Assembly: GCF_003403295.1 (NCBI RefSeq)
Contig: NZ_QUWV01000099.1
Location: 1-32,254, forward strand
Reading direction: 5' to 3'
Source of the DNA: Komagataeibacter melaceti
GTDB lineage: Bacteria > Pseudomonadota > Alphaproteobacteria > Acetobacterales > Acetobacteraceae
DNA length: 32,254 nt
Below the pieces are notes generated by a model. The model was not told the DNA's origin. It saw only the letters and a list, made by a program, of their open reading frames with translations, and made no database searches. Positions 23,102-31,351 of this stretch are shown here, piece by piece. The translations under genes were made by a program, and so were the position numbers. Numbering within the stretch: position 1 is the stretch's first letter; the number at the start of each line of letters is the position of its first letter.

Positions 23102-24382
23102 ATGCGGGTGCTGCTGGTTGGATCGGGCGGACGGGAACATGCCATGGCCACTGCCATCGCGCGCTCGCCATTACTCGACACCCTGTTCATCGCGCCGGGA
23201 AATCCGGGCACGGCGGCGCTGGGCACGAACTGCGACATACGCGCCGATGACGTGCCGGGCCTGATCGCGCTGGCGCAGCGTGAGCGCATCGACCTGGTCA
23301 TTCCCGGCCCGGAAGCCCCGCTGGTGGCGGGCATTGCCGATGCGTGCAGGCAGGCGGGCATTGCCTGCGCCGGCCCCACGCAGGCCGCCGCGGCACTGGA
23401 GGGCAGCAAGACCTTCACCAAGGAAGTCTGTGACGCAGCAGGCATTCCCACCGCGCGCTGGGCGCGGTTTGACGCGGCTGAACCCGCGCTGGACTACGTG
23501 CGCCGCCATGGCGCGCCCGTGGTGGTCAAGGCCGACGGGCTTGCGGCGGGCAAGGGCGTGGTCGTGGCGCTGGATCTGGCGCAGGCGGAGCAGGCGATTA
23601 CCGACATGATGACCGAGGGCACGCTGGGGCAGGCGGGCCAGAGCGTCGTGATCGAGGACTGCCTGATGGGCGACGAGGTCTCGCTATTCGCCTTCTGCGC
23701 GGGGGAGACGGCGGTGCTGATCGGCGCGGCGCAGGACCACAAGCGCATTGGCGATAACGACACCGGCCCTAATACCGGCGGCATGGGCGCGGTCTCGCCC
23801 CCCGCCGGTTTTGACCGTGCGCGGCAGGAAGCAGCGCTCGACCTGCTGGTGCGCCCCATGCTGCGCGAGATGGCGCGGCGTGACACGCCGTTCACCGGCA
23901 TCATCTTCGCGGGTCTCATGCTGACACAGGACGGCCCGCAACTGATTGAATATAACGTCCGCCTGGGCGACCCGGAGGCCCAGGCCCTGCTGATCCGCCT
24001 GCAAAGCGACCTGCTGGCTGCGCTGGCCGCCGTGGCGGCGGGCCAGCTTGAACAGACGGATATCCGCTTTTCCACGCAGGCGTCGATCAGCGTAGTCATG
24101 GCCGCGCGCGGCTACCCCGGCAAACCCGTAACGGGCGGCGTGATCCGCAATATCGATGCCGCCAATGCCCTGCCGGGCGTGCAGGTGTTCCAGGCGGGCA
24201 CGAAGCTGGACAGCCATGGCGAGATCGTTGCCGCCGGTGGGCGGGTGCTGAGCGTCTGCGCAACGGGGGATACGCTTGAGCAGGCCCGTGACCGTGCCTA
24301 TGCGGCGGTGAAGGTGATTGACTGGCCCGATGGCATCTACCGCCACGACATAGGCCAGCGCGCGCTGGCGGCGCAGGGCTGA
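23102..24382 (+). CDS. purD: Phosphoribosylamine-glycine ligase (GAR synthetase)
   Basis: Second step of purine synthesis, joining glycine to the phosphoribosylamine made by PurF with ATP. The 426 residues match the family length. MRVLLVGSGGREHA starts the N domain. The ATP-grasp part has VVKADGLAAGKGVV, IGAAQDHKRIGDNDTGPNTG (about 218-237) and IEYNVRLGDPEAQ with metal ligands. The C domain includes ISVVMAARGYPG. A GTG directly before the ATG is an alternative start. The upstream frame to 22889 overlaps xseA antisense and is rejected. It has its own promoter region, shared with the divergent xseA. Confidence 0.96.
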   Translation: MRVLLVGSGGREHAMATAIARSPLLDTLFIAPGNPGTAALGTNCDIRADDVPGLIALAQRERIDLVIPGPEAPLVAGIADACRQAGIACAGPTQAAAALEGSKTFTKEVCDAAGIPTARWARFDAAEPALDYVRRHGAPVVVKADGLAAGKGVVVALDLAQAEQAITDMMTEGTLGQAGQSVVIEDCLMGDEVSLFAFCAGETAVLIGAAQDHKRIGDNDTGPNTGGMGAVSPPAGFDRARQEAALDLLVRPMLREMARRDTPFTGIIFAGLMLTQDGPQLIEYNVRLGDPEAQALLIRLQSDLLAALAAVAAGQLEQTDIRFSTQASISVVMAARGYPGKPVTGGVIRNIDAANALPGVQVFQAGTKLDSHGEIVAAGGRVLSVCATGDTLEQARDRAYAAVKVIDWPDGIYRHDIGQRALAAQG

Positions 24383-24504
24383 TCCCCCTCGCCCACCGCC
24401 GCCTTCCCCTACCCGGCATCGCCACGGGGGCGGCGTGCGGTGGCCTTCCGATATCATTTCCTGTACGGAACATGGTGCCCCCATAGTCCGAAAAGCCTGT
24501 CGCC

Positions 24505-25902
24505 ATGCCCCCCCAGTCAAAAACCGTCCTGATCGAAGGCCAAGGCCTGCATGGCGCCGCGCGCGCACGCGCCATGACGGCGGTGGCACTGTCCGTACTG
24601 CTGGCGCTGCTGGATTACGCCATTGCCAACGTGGCGCTGCCGACCATTGCGGACGACATCCACGTCTCCCCCGCCTCGGCCATATGGATCGTCAATTCCT
24701 ACCAGCTTGCCAGCGTGGTCTCACTACTGCCCATGGCGGCCCTTGGCACGCGCATAGGGTTCGCGCGGCTGTGCCAGATCGGGCTGGTGCTGTTTACCGT
24801 GGCGTCCCTGTTCTGCGCGCTGTCACATACACTGCTGGTCCTGTCACTGGCGCGCGCGGTGCAGGGGGTTGGCGGTGCGTGCATCATGAGCGTCAGCATC
24901 GCGCTGATCCGGTTCATCTACCCGCATGCCATTATCGGGCGTGGAATCGCGCTCAATGGCGTGATGGTGGCGCTGGGCGTGGGGGCTGGTCCGACCGTGG
25001 CCTCCATCATCCTGACCTTCGCCACATGGCCGTGGCTGTTCCTGATCAACATTCCGCTGGGCCTGACGGCGCTGGGACTGGCGCTGGTGTCGCTGCCACG
25101 CACGCCCGTAAACCCCGGTTCGTTCGATGCGCCGAGCGCCGTGCTCAACGTACTGGCGTTTGGCGCGCTGATCATGGCGGGGGATTCGGTTGCGCACCAC
25201 GCCGGGAGTGGCCGCGTCGTGGCGCTGATCGTGACCGGGCTTGTGGCGGGCTGGCTGCTGGTACGCCGCCAGCATGGGCAGGCGCACCCCATGTTCCCGC
25301 TCGACATGCTGCGTATCCGCGCCTTCCGCATGGGTACGGTGGTCGGATTCTGCGGCTTTGTCGCCTCGAACCTGTTCATGGTCTCGTTCCCGTTTACGCT
25401 CCAGTCCCTGTTTCACTACCCGGCGGCCACCGTGGGGCTGCTCATGACGCCATGGCCGGTTGGCATCATGGCCGTCGCCCCCCTTATCAGCCGGCTGGCG
25501 GACAGGATCTCGGCGGCCATCCTGTCCTCGGTCGGGCTGTTCATAACCGCGCTGGGGTTTCTGGCGCTCTACCTGCTGCCGCCTGCCCCCGGCTGGTTCG
25601 ACATCGCCTGGCGCATTACGGTAGCGGGCATGGGGTTTGGCATTTTCCAGCCACCGAACAACCGGATCATGATGGTAACGGCCCCGCCCGGGCGCTCGGG
25701 CAGCGCGTCGGGCATGATCCAGATTGCGCGGCAGTGCGGGCAGGCCACCGGGGCGATGTGTGTGGCCATGATCTTTGGCCTGATCGCGCATGGCGCGGAA
25801 CGTAGCTGCCTGGCCTTTGGCGCCGCTGCCGCCATTGTGGGCATGCTGTGCAGCGCCATCCGCCTGGTCCAGCCGGGTGCGGGACTGGCCCGTAAAGCAT
25901 AG
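24505..25902 (+). CDS. MFS exporter, DHA2 (EmrB/QacA-like) family
   Basis: A 465-residue inner-membrane transporter with about 14 hydrophobic segments, predicted to expel compounds in exchange for protons. ALLDYAIANVALPTIADD (about 35-52) is the DHA2 motif D1, with Asp in the first helix. WIVNSYQLASVVSLLPMAAL and the antiporter motif C-like GVMVALGVGAGPTVASII follow, then WLFLINIPLGL. SGSASGMIQIARQCGQATGA occurs in the late helices. No membrane-fusion partner or regulator is adjacent. Substrate cannot be predicted. It follows purD by 122 bp and ends just before a copy of the dispersed repeat. Confidence 0.88.
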   Translation: MPPQSKTVLIEGQGLHGAARARAMTAVALSVLLALLDYAIANVALPTIADDIHVSPASAIWIVNSYQLASVVSLLPMAALGTRIGFARLCQIGLVLFTVASLFCALSHTLLVLSLARAVQGVGGACIMSVSIALIRFIYPHAIIGRGIALNGVMVALGVGAGPTVASIILTFATWPWLFLINIPLGLTALGLALVSLPRTPVNPGSFDAPSAVLNVLAFGALIMAGDSVAHHAGSGRVVALIVTGLVAGWLLVRRQHGQAHPMFPLDMLRIRAFRMGTVVGFCGFVASNLFMVSFPFTLQSLFHYPAATVGLLMTPWPVGIMAVAPLISRLADRISAAILSSVGLFITALGFLALYLLPPAPGWFDIAWRITVAGMGFGIFQPPNNRIMMVTAPPGRSGSASGMIQIARQCGQATGAMCVAMIFGLIAHGAERSCLAFGAAAAIVGMLCSAIRLVQPGAGLARKA

Positions 25903-25903
25903 G

Positions 25904-25990
25904 GAATTTGGGGTAAGGCTCTTTTCAGGACGCTTCAGGTAACGCCGCCTTTTTAAAAAAAGGCAGCACCCAAAAACTTCTTATTTTTTA
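25904..25990 (+). repeat. Dispersed hairpin repeat, copy 2 (convergent gap)
   Basis: Same orientation and layout as the copy at 5615-5700. GCCGCCTTTTT (25944-25954) pairs with an A run and GGCAGC (to 25967) with one mismatch. GGCTCTTTTCAGGACGCTTCAGG matches the left half of copy 1 but its small hairpin has decayed. CACCCAAAAACTTCTTATTTTT closes it with T-rich DNA. It starts two bases after the MFS stop and ends just before the permease stop on the other strand. Confidence 0.7.
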
Positions 25991-25997
25991 TAACTTA

Positions 25998-27311
25998 TCA
26001 AGACTTTCCGCTGGTCTTCTCATCGCCCACCAGCATATTTAGCAACACGCCGGACAGGATGCACAGCAGCACGCCATTACCCAGCAGGAGCCGCCACAGC
26101 CCTGCAAGATGGGTGAACAGGTCCGGGCACGCCATGGGCAGTACGCCCAGCCCGATGGACACGGCGGCGATCAGGCCATTGCGTGTACCCTCAAAACGGA
26201 CATGCAGCAGTTCGCGTATGCCACCAATCGTGGTCATGCCGAACATGACCAGCCCGCATCCCCCCAGCACCGGCGGCGGGAGTGCGGCGATCAGCGCCCC
26301 CAACTTGGGGAACAGCCCCAGCCCGATCATGACCAGCCCCGCCGCCGCCACCACGAAACGGCTGCGGATGTCGGTTATGGCGATCAGTCCGGTATTCTGC
26401 GTAAAGGCATTATAGGGGAAGCTGTTGAACAGGCCGCCAAGGACGGTGGACAGGCCATCGGCCCGCAGCGCACCCGCTATGGTGGTGTCGGTCACCGGCA
26501 TATCGACCACCCGCCCGATGGCAAGGCAGTTGCCGGTGGTCTCCGCAACGATGATGACCATGCTCAGGAGCATGATGACCACCGGCATGACATGGAATTC
26601 CGGCAGGCCGAACGCAAAGGGCATGCTGATGGCGAACCACGGCGCATCCGCCACCATGCCGTAATGCCCCATGCCACACAGCGCGGCCAGGATGCTGCCC
26701 GCCAGCAACCCCACCAGCACGCTGATATTGGCGACAAACCCCTTGCCCCAGGCCTGTACCGCCACGGTGATGAGAATGGTGATGAACGCCAGCGCCAGAT
26801 TCGCCACGCTGCCAAAGCCCGGACTACCGGGCGCGCCACCGCCCCCGATCCACCGCCCCGCCACCGGCACCAGCGTCAGCCCGATGATGGTGATGAGACA
26901 GCCGATCACCACCGGCGGGAAAAACCGCATGAGCCGCGCCATGACCGGGGCCATCAGCACCATGGCCACGCCCGCGCCAATGACCGCACCAAAAACTGAA
27001 GGCACCCCGTAAATCTGCCCGATCAGCAGCATGGACGCCAGCATGGCAAAGGACGACCCCTGCACGATGGGCAGGCGCGACCCGAATTTCCAGAACCCCA
27101 CACTCTGCACGATCGTGGCGATGCCCGATGTCATGAGCCCGCAATTGATCAGCAGTACTGTCTGGGCAGCGGACATGTGCATGGCGGCGGCAAAGATGAG
27201 CGGCACCGCCACCGTACCCGCATACATGACCAGCGCATGCTGGAGACCAAAGGCGAACAGCATGCCCGCAGGCAGCATTTCATCAACCGGGTGTGTTGTG
27301 CCCGTTGTCAC
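25998..27311 (-). CDS. NCS2-family nucleobase (xanthine/urate/uracil) permease
   Basis: A 437-residue inner-membrane symporter. The N-terminus HPVDEMLPAGMLFAFGLQHALVMYAG is typical of the xanthine/urate branch. FPYNAFTQNTGLIAIT contains the NAT signature, with Gln-Asn and the conserved Gly; the residue after the motif Thr is Asp where R, K or G is usual. MVIIVAETTGNCLAIG supplies the other conserved acidic helix. Purine bases are favoured over uracil. GTG at 27311 was chosen because GGGGAAA precedes it and the family start aligns; the frame open to 27407 runs into the hairpin at 27373-27402, making a longer start unlikely. Confidence 0.88.
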   Translation of the reverse strand: MTTGTTHPVDEMLPAGMLFAFGLQHALVMYAGTVAVPLIFAAAMHMSAAQTVLLINCGLMTSGIATIVQSVGFWKFGSRLPIVQGSSFAMLASMLLIGQIYGVPSVFGAVIGAGVAMVLMAPVMARLMRFFPPVVIGCLITIIGLTLVPVAGRWIGGGGAPGSPGFGSVANLALAFITILITVAVQAWGKGFVANISVLVGLLAGSILAALCGMGHYGMVADAPWFAISMPFAFGLPEFHVMPVVIMLLSMVIIVAETTGNCLAIGRVVDMPVTDTTIAGALRADGLSTVLGGLFNSFPYNAFTQNTGLIAITDIRSRFVVAAAGLVMIGLGLFPKLGALIAALPPPVLGGCGLVMFGMTTIGGIRELLHVRFEGTRNGLIAAVSIGLGVLPMACPDLFTHLAGLWRLLLGNGVLLCILSGVLLNMLVGDEKTSGKS

Positions 27312-27372
27312 GATCCATTTCCCCAGGCTACAGGCCGCACCCACCATATGAACGGGACGGCACTGACGCAAA

Positions 27373-27402
27373 GAACCCCGCCTTTGAACAAAGGCGGGGT
27401 TC
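27373..27402 (-). terminator. Intrinsic-type terminator after the TonB receptor gene
   Basis: GAACCCCGCCTTTG (27373-27386) and CAAAGGCGGGGTTC (27389-27402) are perfect 14-nt arms, effectively a 13-bp stem with a tetraloop. Reading on the minus strand it starts 17 bases after the receptor stop and is followed by a short T run. It separates the receptor from the permease gene. Confidence 0.75.
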
Positions 27403-27419
27403 CCCATGCGTGAGAGTGA

Positions 27420-29942
27420 TCAGAAAGAAGTGGAGACCGTGCCCGTCATGGTGAAGCGCGGTTCAACCATGAAGGAGTTGCCTTCAGCCAGACGGCCGTT
27501 GGCGGCACCGTAGAACACGGGGTAGGTCGATCCACCCTGCTGGCCACCGTGATAGATCGCGCCCATCGCACCCGTCCGGACAATGGAGCCGGTCAGGTTG
27601 GTGAAGTTCAGACGGAAGGTCGGCGACTTCGCATACATGAACGGCTTGAAGTGATAGCCAAGCGACAGGGTATCCGTCACGTAGCCGGGGATACGCTCGC
27701 TGTTGTCAAGCGCCACCGACTGCGGGCCGGTGTAGTGCAGGCTACCGTTGGCAAAGAAGCCCTTGTACTTATAGGTCAGGCCGAAGTTCGCCATGATGCG
27801 CGGCGCCATGATGGCCTGCTTGCCCTTGGCCGCGTAAGTAATGCCGGAGTTGGGGTCCGTAACGTTCGAATCCTGTGTCGCATGCAGGTATTCAAACGAT
27901 GCATACGGGCTGAAACCATGGAACGGACGGGTCGCGATCATGGCGTCGAAGCCGCGCATGGTCTGGTTACCCGCTTCGATCGGCATGTACTGGTTGGCGC
28001 CGATATAGGTATCCATGAGGCGGTTGGTCACGTTGTAGTTGAACAGTGACAGATCAAACATCACGTATTTGTCGTGGTAACGATAGCCCAGCTCTTCCTT
28101 GATGGAATACTGGTTCTTCAGCATCTTGGAATACTGCGGGTCCAGCCAGCCCAGATCGGTTGCACTCGGCTCACGGAAGTCACCTTCCGCGTTGATGTAG
28201 ATCTGGTGGTGATCGTTAAAGGTATAGCCGATGGACAACTGCGGCAGCGGCTCCGTGGTGTTGGCGCCCATCCGGCCGGAAGCCGTGCCGTTCTTGCCAT
28301 AGACCCATGACCCGGTGTTGGGGTTGGAAGTCCATCCCTTATCCCACGCATCGGACATGACGAACTTGAAGCCCGCATGGATCTGCAGCTTGTCGTTGAA
28401 GTATTTTGCCGTGTCCTGAATGAACAGGGCATGCAGTTCGTAGCCTGCATTCACACCAGTCGTGCCAAACCCCGTCTGCTGATAGGCTGCCCAGTTCGGG
28501 CTGGGGTCAGCACCATTGGCCATGGTGCTGCTGGTCGGATAGTTCTGGATGGTCTGGTTGTTTTCATACCAGTAGCCGAACGACAGGTAGTTGTGCTTGT
28601 CGAGATGACGTCCCATCTTCGCCACGACACCAACCTGACGCGCTTCATTTTCCAGGAAGTAGGCGGTCGAGTTATTCTGGCCCTGCTTCACATCCCAGTA
28701 CGGGCTGCCGTTGGCGTTGGTGCCCGACGGTGACACATAAGGCGTGCCGTTACCCGGCGAACCATCCCAGCCCTGACCGAAGCTGAAATAGGGCTGCAGG
28801 TCGAACGTGAACTTCGCGGGCAGTACGACATGGACCGGCGCCGTCAGGAAGATCTGGTTCCAGTGGTCGTTGTTGTTCTTCCAGTAGTTGTCACTGGTCG
28901 GGTCGGAGTTGCGGCCGTAGCCGGTGCCGTTGTGCTTGTATGCCTCAAACGCCTGGCTGTCGGGATAGGCGTCAATCGTGAAGTCTTCGTAGTTCCAGGA
29001 CACGAACAGCCGTGCATTGGACCCGTTGTCCCAGTCCTTCTGCAGCCCGAAATCGATGTGCTTGCGCGAGTTGATGCCCGAACCCATCCATGAACGCGAA
29101 TGCGTGTTGGAGAACGAGAAGAAGCTGCGCACGCCGGTGTTGCCGATGTCACCCGACTCAAGGCGGATGAACTCACGCGACATGTTGTTCGTCCCGTAGG
29201 AGAAATCCGTCATGCCGCCGAATTTGTGCGATGCCGTGTGGGAACGCTCGCTCAGCACGCCGCCGGCAGCGGACATGACCGGCAGGTCGGTGCCCGCGCT
29301 GCCCGGCGTGACTTCCACGCTCTCGAGGTTTTCGGAATCGATGTCTTCGTTGAGGTATTTGGCAGCCGCCGCGGGCGCGCCGTCCAGCATAAGCCCCATG
29401 TCCAGATCGGTCAGGCCACGTGTCTGGATCTGGCCACCTTCCATGCCCGAAGGATCGGGCGTGGTCACGTTCATGCTGGGCAGGTTCTTGACCAGATCGA
29501 GCGCGGTGCTGGTCGGGTTGCGCATTTCGATGAACTGCTTGCTCACGGTCTGGACCGCATGGGGAGCCGTTTCCAGCCGCATCATGCCGCCACCGCCATC
29601 ATTCGCATGCCGCGACGAGGCGACACGGATGACTTCGGGGTCCTGATGGTTGACCACACCGGCAGGCTTTGCCGCGGCCGTGGTCGTGGCCGGTTTCGCG
29701 GCAGCTGTGTGCTTCGGCGCCGTGGCGACACGCTTCGTGGCCTGCTGCTGCGTCTGATCGGGCGTTGCCGCCTGTGCCAGCCCATCAGCCCCCGTGGCGA
29801 TACAGACCGTGCCCACCAGGCACGACATGGCACGCAGGCGCGCCTTCAGCCCTGGCATGCCCAGCCCCGCAAGGCCGGTACGACCACCTGCGTTCCGTAC
29901 CTGGCGTTTTACCGCGCTATAAATATCCCGGCCCGTCTTCAT
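27420..29942 (-). CDS. TonB-dependent outer-membrane receptor
   Basis: An 840-residue energy-dependent importer. An extended signal region (Arg-rich, hydrophobic at about 39-50, ending in GLAQA at 57) precedes a Lys/Ala/Thr-rich linker containing two AAAKPA units (58-95). A TonB-box-like PEVIRVASS lies at 102-110. The plug has SALDLVKNLPSMN-like sequence (TALDLVKNLPSMN), QTRGLTDLDMGLMLDG and VTPGSAGTDLPVMSAAGG. The rest is an Asn/Tyr/Trp-rich 22-strand-type barrel, closing with the terminal Phe expected for Bam recognition. ExbB/ExbD genes lie upstream on the same strand, but a terminator separates them. Substrate unknown: siderophore, vitamin or carbohydrate are all possible. GGGGGAATGA precedes the ATG. 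Confidence 0.92.
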   Translation of the reverse strand: MKTGRDIYSAVKRQVRNAGGRTGLAGLGMPGLKARLRAMSCLVGTVCIATGADGLAQAATPDQTQQQATKRVATAPKHTAAAKPATTTAAAKPAGVVNHQDPEVIRVASSRHANDGGGGMMRLETAPHAVQTVSKQFIEMRNPTSTALDLVKNLPSMNVTTPDPSGMEGGQIQTRGLTDLDMGLMLDGAPAAAAKYLNEDIDSENLESVEVTPGSAGTDLPVMSAAGGVLSERSHTASHKFGGMTDFSYGTNNMSREFIRLESGDIGNTGVRSFFSFSNTHSRSWMGSGINSRKHIDFGLQKDWDNGSNARLFVSWNYEDFTIDAYPDSQAFEAYKHNGTGYGRNSDPTSDNYWKNNNDHWNQIFLTAPVHVVLPAKFTFDLQPYFSFGQGWDGSPGNGTPYVSPSGTNANGSPYWDVKQGQNNSTAYFLENEARQVGVVAKMGRHLDKHNYLSFGYWYENNQTIQNYPTSSTMANGADPSPNWAAYQQTGFGTTGVNAGYELHALFIQDTAKYFNDKLQIHAGFKFVMSDAWDKGWTSNPNTGSWVYGKNGTASGRMGANTTEPLPQLSIGYTFNDHHQIYINAEGDFREPSATDLGWLDPQYSKMLKNQYSIKEELGYRYHDKYVMFDLSLFNYNVTNRLMDTYIGANQYMPIEAGNQTMRGFDAMIATRPFHGFSPYASFEYLHATQDSNVTDPNSGITYAAKGKQAIMAPRIMANFGLTYKYKGFFANGSLHYTGPQSVALDNSERIPGYVTDTLSLGYHFKPFMYAKSPTFRLNFTNLTGSIVRTGAMGAIYHGGQQGGSTYPVFYGAANGRLAEGNSFMVEPRFTMTGTVSTSF

Positions 29943-30021
29943 TCATTCCCCCGCGATCTGTTTGCGCCCCGATGCCTCGGCGGCCCTACGGTCTTCCAGT
30001 GGCAGCCATCCCCGTCTGCCA

Positions 30022-30068
30022 TAACCACCTTGTGGCCTGTCCTGTTACCGGTCATGCCAAGGTAGTTA
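30022..30068 (-). promoter_or_regulatory. Leader hairpin of the TonB receptor mRNA
   Basis: TAACCACCTTG (30022-30032) and CAAGGTAGTTA (30058-30068) pair over 11 positions with one wobble; GGC/GCC inside can extend it. It lies within the predicted untranslated leader, 80 nt before the start. Could affect translation or RNA stability. Confidence 0.4.
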
Positions 30069-30186
30069 CGGAAACTGAACATTCCGCATATATGTTGACT
30101 TAAGAAATACACATGAGCGCGGAAAGTTTAAAAAACGCAACACGCTGTTTATCTATTTAACAACACCATGCCGCCACATGACACGG

Positions 30187-30214
30187 ATTATACCATCTTA
30201 CTGAAAAACAACAA
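30187..30214 (-). promoter_or_regulatory. Sigma-70-like promoter of the TonB receptor gene
   Basis: On the minus strand TTGTTG (30214-30209) and TATAAT (30192-30187) are 16 bp apart, in AT-rich DNA directly after the exbD terminator. The -10 is perfect; the -35 matches at its first three positions. Confidence 0.55.
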
Positions 30215-30228
30215 TTTTGTTTGTTTCT

Positions 30229-30247
30229 GATAATGGTTTTCATAACA
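30229..30247. promoter_or_regulatory. Fur-box-like sequence upstream of the TonB receptor promoter
   Basis: GATAATGGTTTTCATAACA matches the classic 19-bp Fur consensus at about 13 positions, including GATAATG and TCAT. It lies 14 bases upstream of the predicted -35. Iron control is plausible but unproven. Confidence 0.3.
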
Positions 30248-30356
30248 GGATGCGGCGGGAACGCTGCCAACAATGTGGGCTTTGTGGCTTTGCTGCCACA
30301 GACCGGACAGGTCTCCTGCCTCAAAAAAAGGCATTTCCATCCGAGAATCACGACAT

Positions 30357-30389
30357 AAAAAAAACGGCCCCTCCCGCAGGAGAAGCCGT
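30357..30389 (-). terminator. Rho-independent terminator of the exbB-exbD-exbD operon
   Basis: Read on the minus strand: ACGGC, TTCTCC, a TGCG loop, GGAGGG, GCCGT, giving an 11-bp stem with two T-G pairs, followed at once by eight T residues. It starts 42 bases after the last exbD stop and precedes the receptor promoter. Confidence 0.9.
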
Positions 30390-30431
30390 CTCATCTGACC
30401 AGACTGTACAATAAATCAGAAATACACAGTG

Positions 30432-30872
30432 TTACTGCGCATCCATGAACTGGTCGCTGCCAACAATACCCAGCTTGCTCACGCCCAGTCGCTGCGCATC
30501 CGCCAGAACCCGCGCCACGACCTTGTAACTGGCCAGGCGGTCGGGGTGGATGTGCATCTCGGGCTGGACCGGCTGCGCTGCCGCTTCGGTAAAGCGGGCC
30601 CGCAGGTCCGCGTCATCCGCAACGGGTTCGCCATTCCAGGTAATGGTGTTGTCAAAATCAATCGCCACCGTATCCACCACCGGGTCCGGCTGTGGCTGGG
30701 ACGGCGGCGGGTTGCCCTGCGGCAGGTCGATCGAGACTGAATGCGTCTGGAGCGGAATGGTGATGATCAGCATGATCAACAGCACCAGCATGACGTCAAT
30801 CAGGGGCGTGGTATTGATATCAACAATACCTTCATCCTCTGTCGTGCTGTTTGAGCCGACATTCATGCCCAT
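30432..30872 (-). CDS. exbD: ExbD-type biopolymer transporter (second copy)
   Basis: A 146-residue proton-channel subunit of the TonB energising complex. One N-terminal membrane helix carries the essential Asp26 in DINTTPLIDVMLVLLIMLI. A Pro/Gln-rich linker (about 52-64) and a periplasmic domain follow, with HPDRLASYKVVARVLADAQRLG, the usual ExbD/TolR helix, and GIVGSDQF at the end. It is the last gene of the operon, 54 bp after the other exbD and 42 bp before an intrinsic terminator. It is clearly paralogous to the neighbouring exbD but diverged in the periplasmic part. TolR is an alternative name, but no tol genes are adjacent. Confidence 0.9.
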   Translation of the reverse strand: MGMNVGSNSTTEDEGIVDINTTPLIDVMLVLLIMLIITIPLQTHSVSIDLPQGNPPPSQPQPDPVVDTVAIDFDNTITWNGEPVADDADLRARFTEAAAQPVQPEMHIHPDRLASYKVVARVLADAQRLGVSKLGIVGSDQFMDAQ

Positions 30873-30926
30873 GGTGTCTACTCTCCCGAAAATGGCCGGG
30901 GGATGAACCCCGGCCGGGAATGGATA

Positions 30927-31349
30927 TCAGCCGTGCGGCTGCTCGGTAATGAAGTCAATGTGGACGATACCCGCCTGCTGACAGGCCGCGATGACCCGGC
31001 CCACACCTTCATAATGCGCCGCCTGGTCCCCACGGATCTGGATCTGTGGCTGCGGGTTCTCCACCGCCACATGCTCCAGGTGGGATTCAAGGTCGGCATA
31101 GCTGGTGAGCGGCGTCTCGTTCCAGTATGTCTCCCCCTTCGGCGTCACCGCAATCACGACGTTGTTCTGCAACGTCCGGGTGGGCTGGTTGGCATCCATC
31201 GGCAGGCTGACCTTGATGGTATGCGTCGCAACGGGGATGGTGATCAGGAAGATGATCAGCAGCACCAGCATGACGTCGACAAGCGGTGTGGTGTTGATGG
31301 CCGACACCACCTCGTCTTCATCGTCGCCACCTCCAACTTGCATACCCAT
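30927..31349 (-). CDS. exbD: ExbD-type biopolymer transporter (first copy)
   Basis: A 140-residue ExbD with an acidic cytoplasmic tail (GGGDDEDEVVS), a membrane helix with the proton-carrying Asp25 in INTTPLVDVMLVLLIIFLI, and a periplasmic domain with IQIRGDQAAHYEGVGRVIAA and HIDFITEQ. It starts 2 bp after the exbB stop, so the two are surely co-translated. With ExbB it uses the proton gradient to power TonB-dependent uptake at the outer membrane. No tonB gene is in the window. Confidence 0.93.
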   Translation of the reverse strand: MGMQVGGGDDEDEVVSAINTTPLVDVMLVLLIIFLITIPVATHTIKVSLPMDANQPTRTLQNNVVIAVTPKGETYWNETPLTSYADLESHLEHVAVENPQPQIQIRGDQAAHYEGVGRVIAACQQAGIVHIDFITEQPHG

Positions 31350-31351
31350 GA

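Larger units (their letters stand above)
29943..30356 (-). other. Long structured leader/promoter region of the TonB receptor gene
   Basis: No protein gene is supported. A consensus-like promoter starts transcription near 30180, leaving a leader of about 235 nt with an 11-bp hairpin (30022-30068) and a smaller one (30001-30020). A Fur-like dyad lies upstream. Half of it (about 30080-30250) is clearly AT-rich. Confidence 0.55.

Noticed and set aside
24435-25805. Long ORF in another frame of the MFS gene
   Set aside because: Composition is Arg/Ala/His-rich without membrane segments, while the neighbouring frame gives a clear DHA2 transporter.
29943-30100. Cobalamin riboswitch before the TonB receptor
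   Set aside because: A CCACTGG-AAGACC stretch recalls B12 elements, but the remaining conserved helices and B12 box could not be found.
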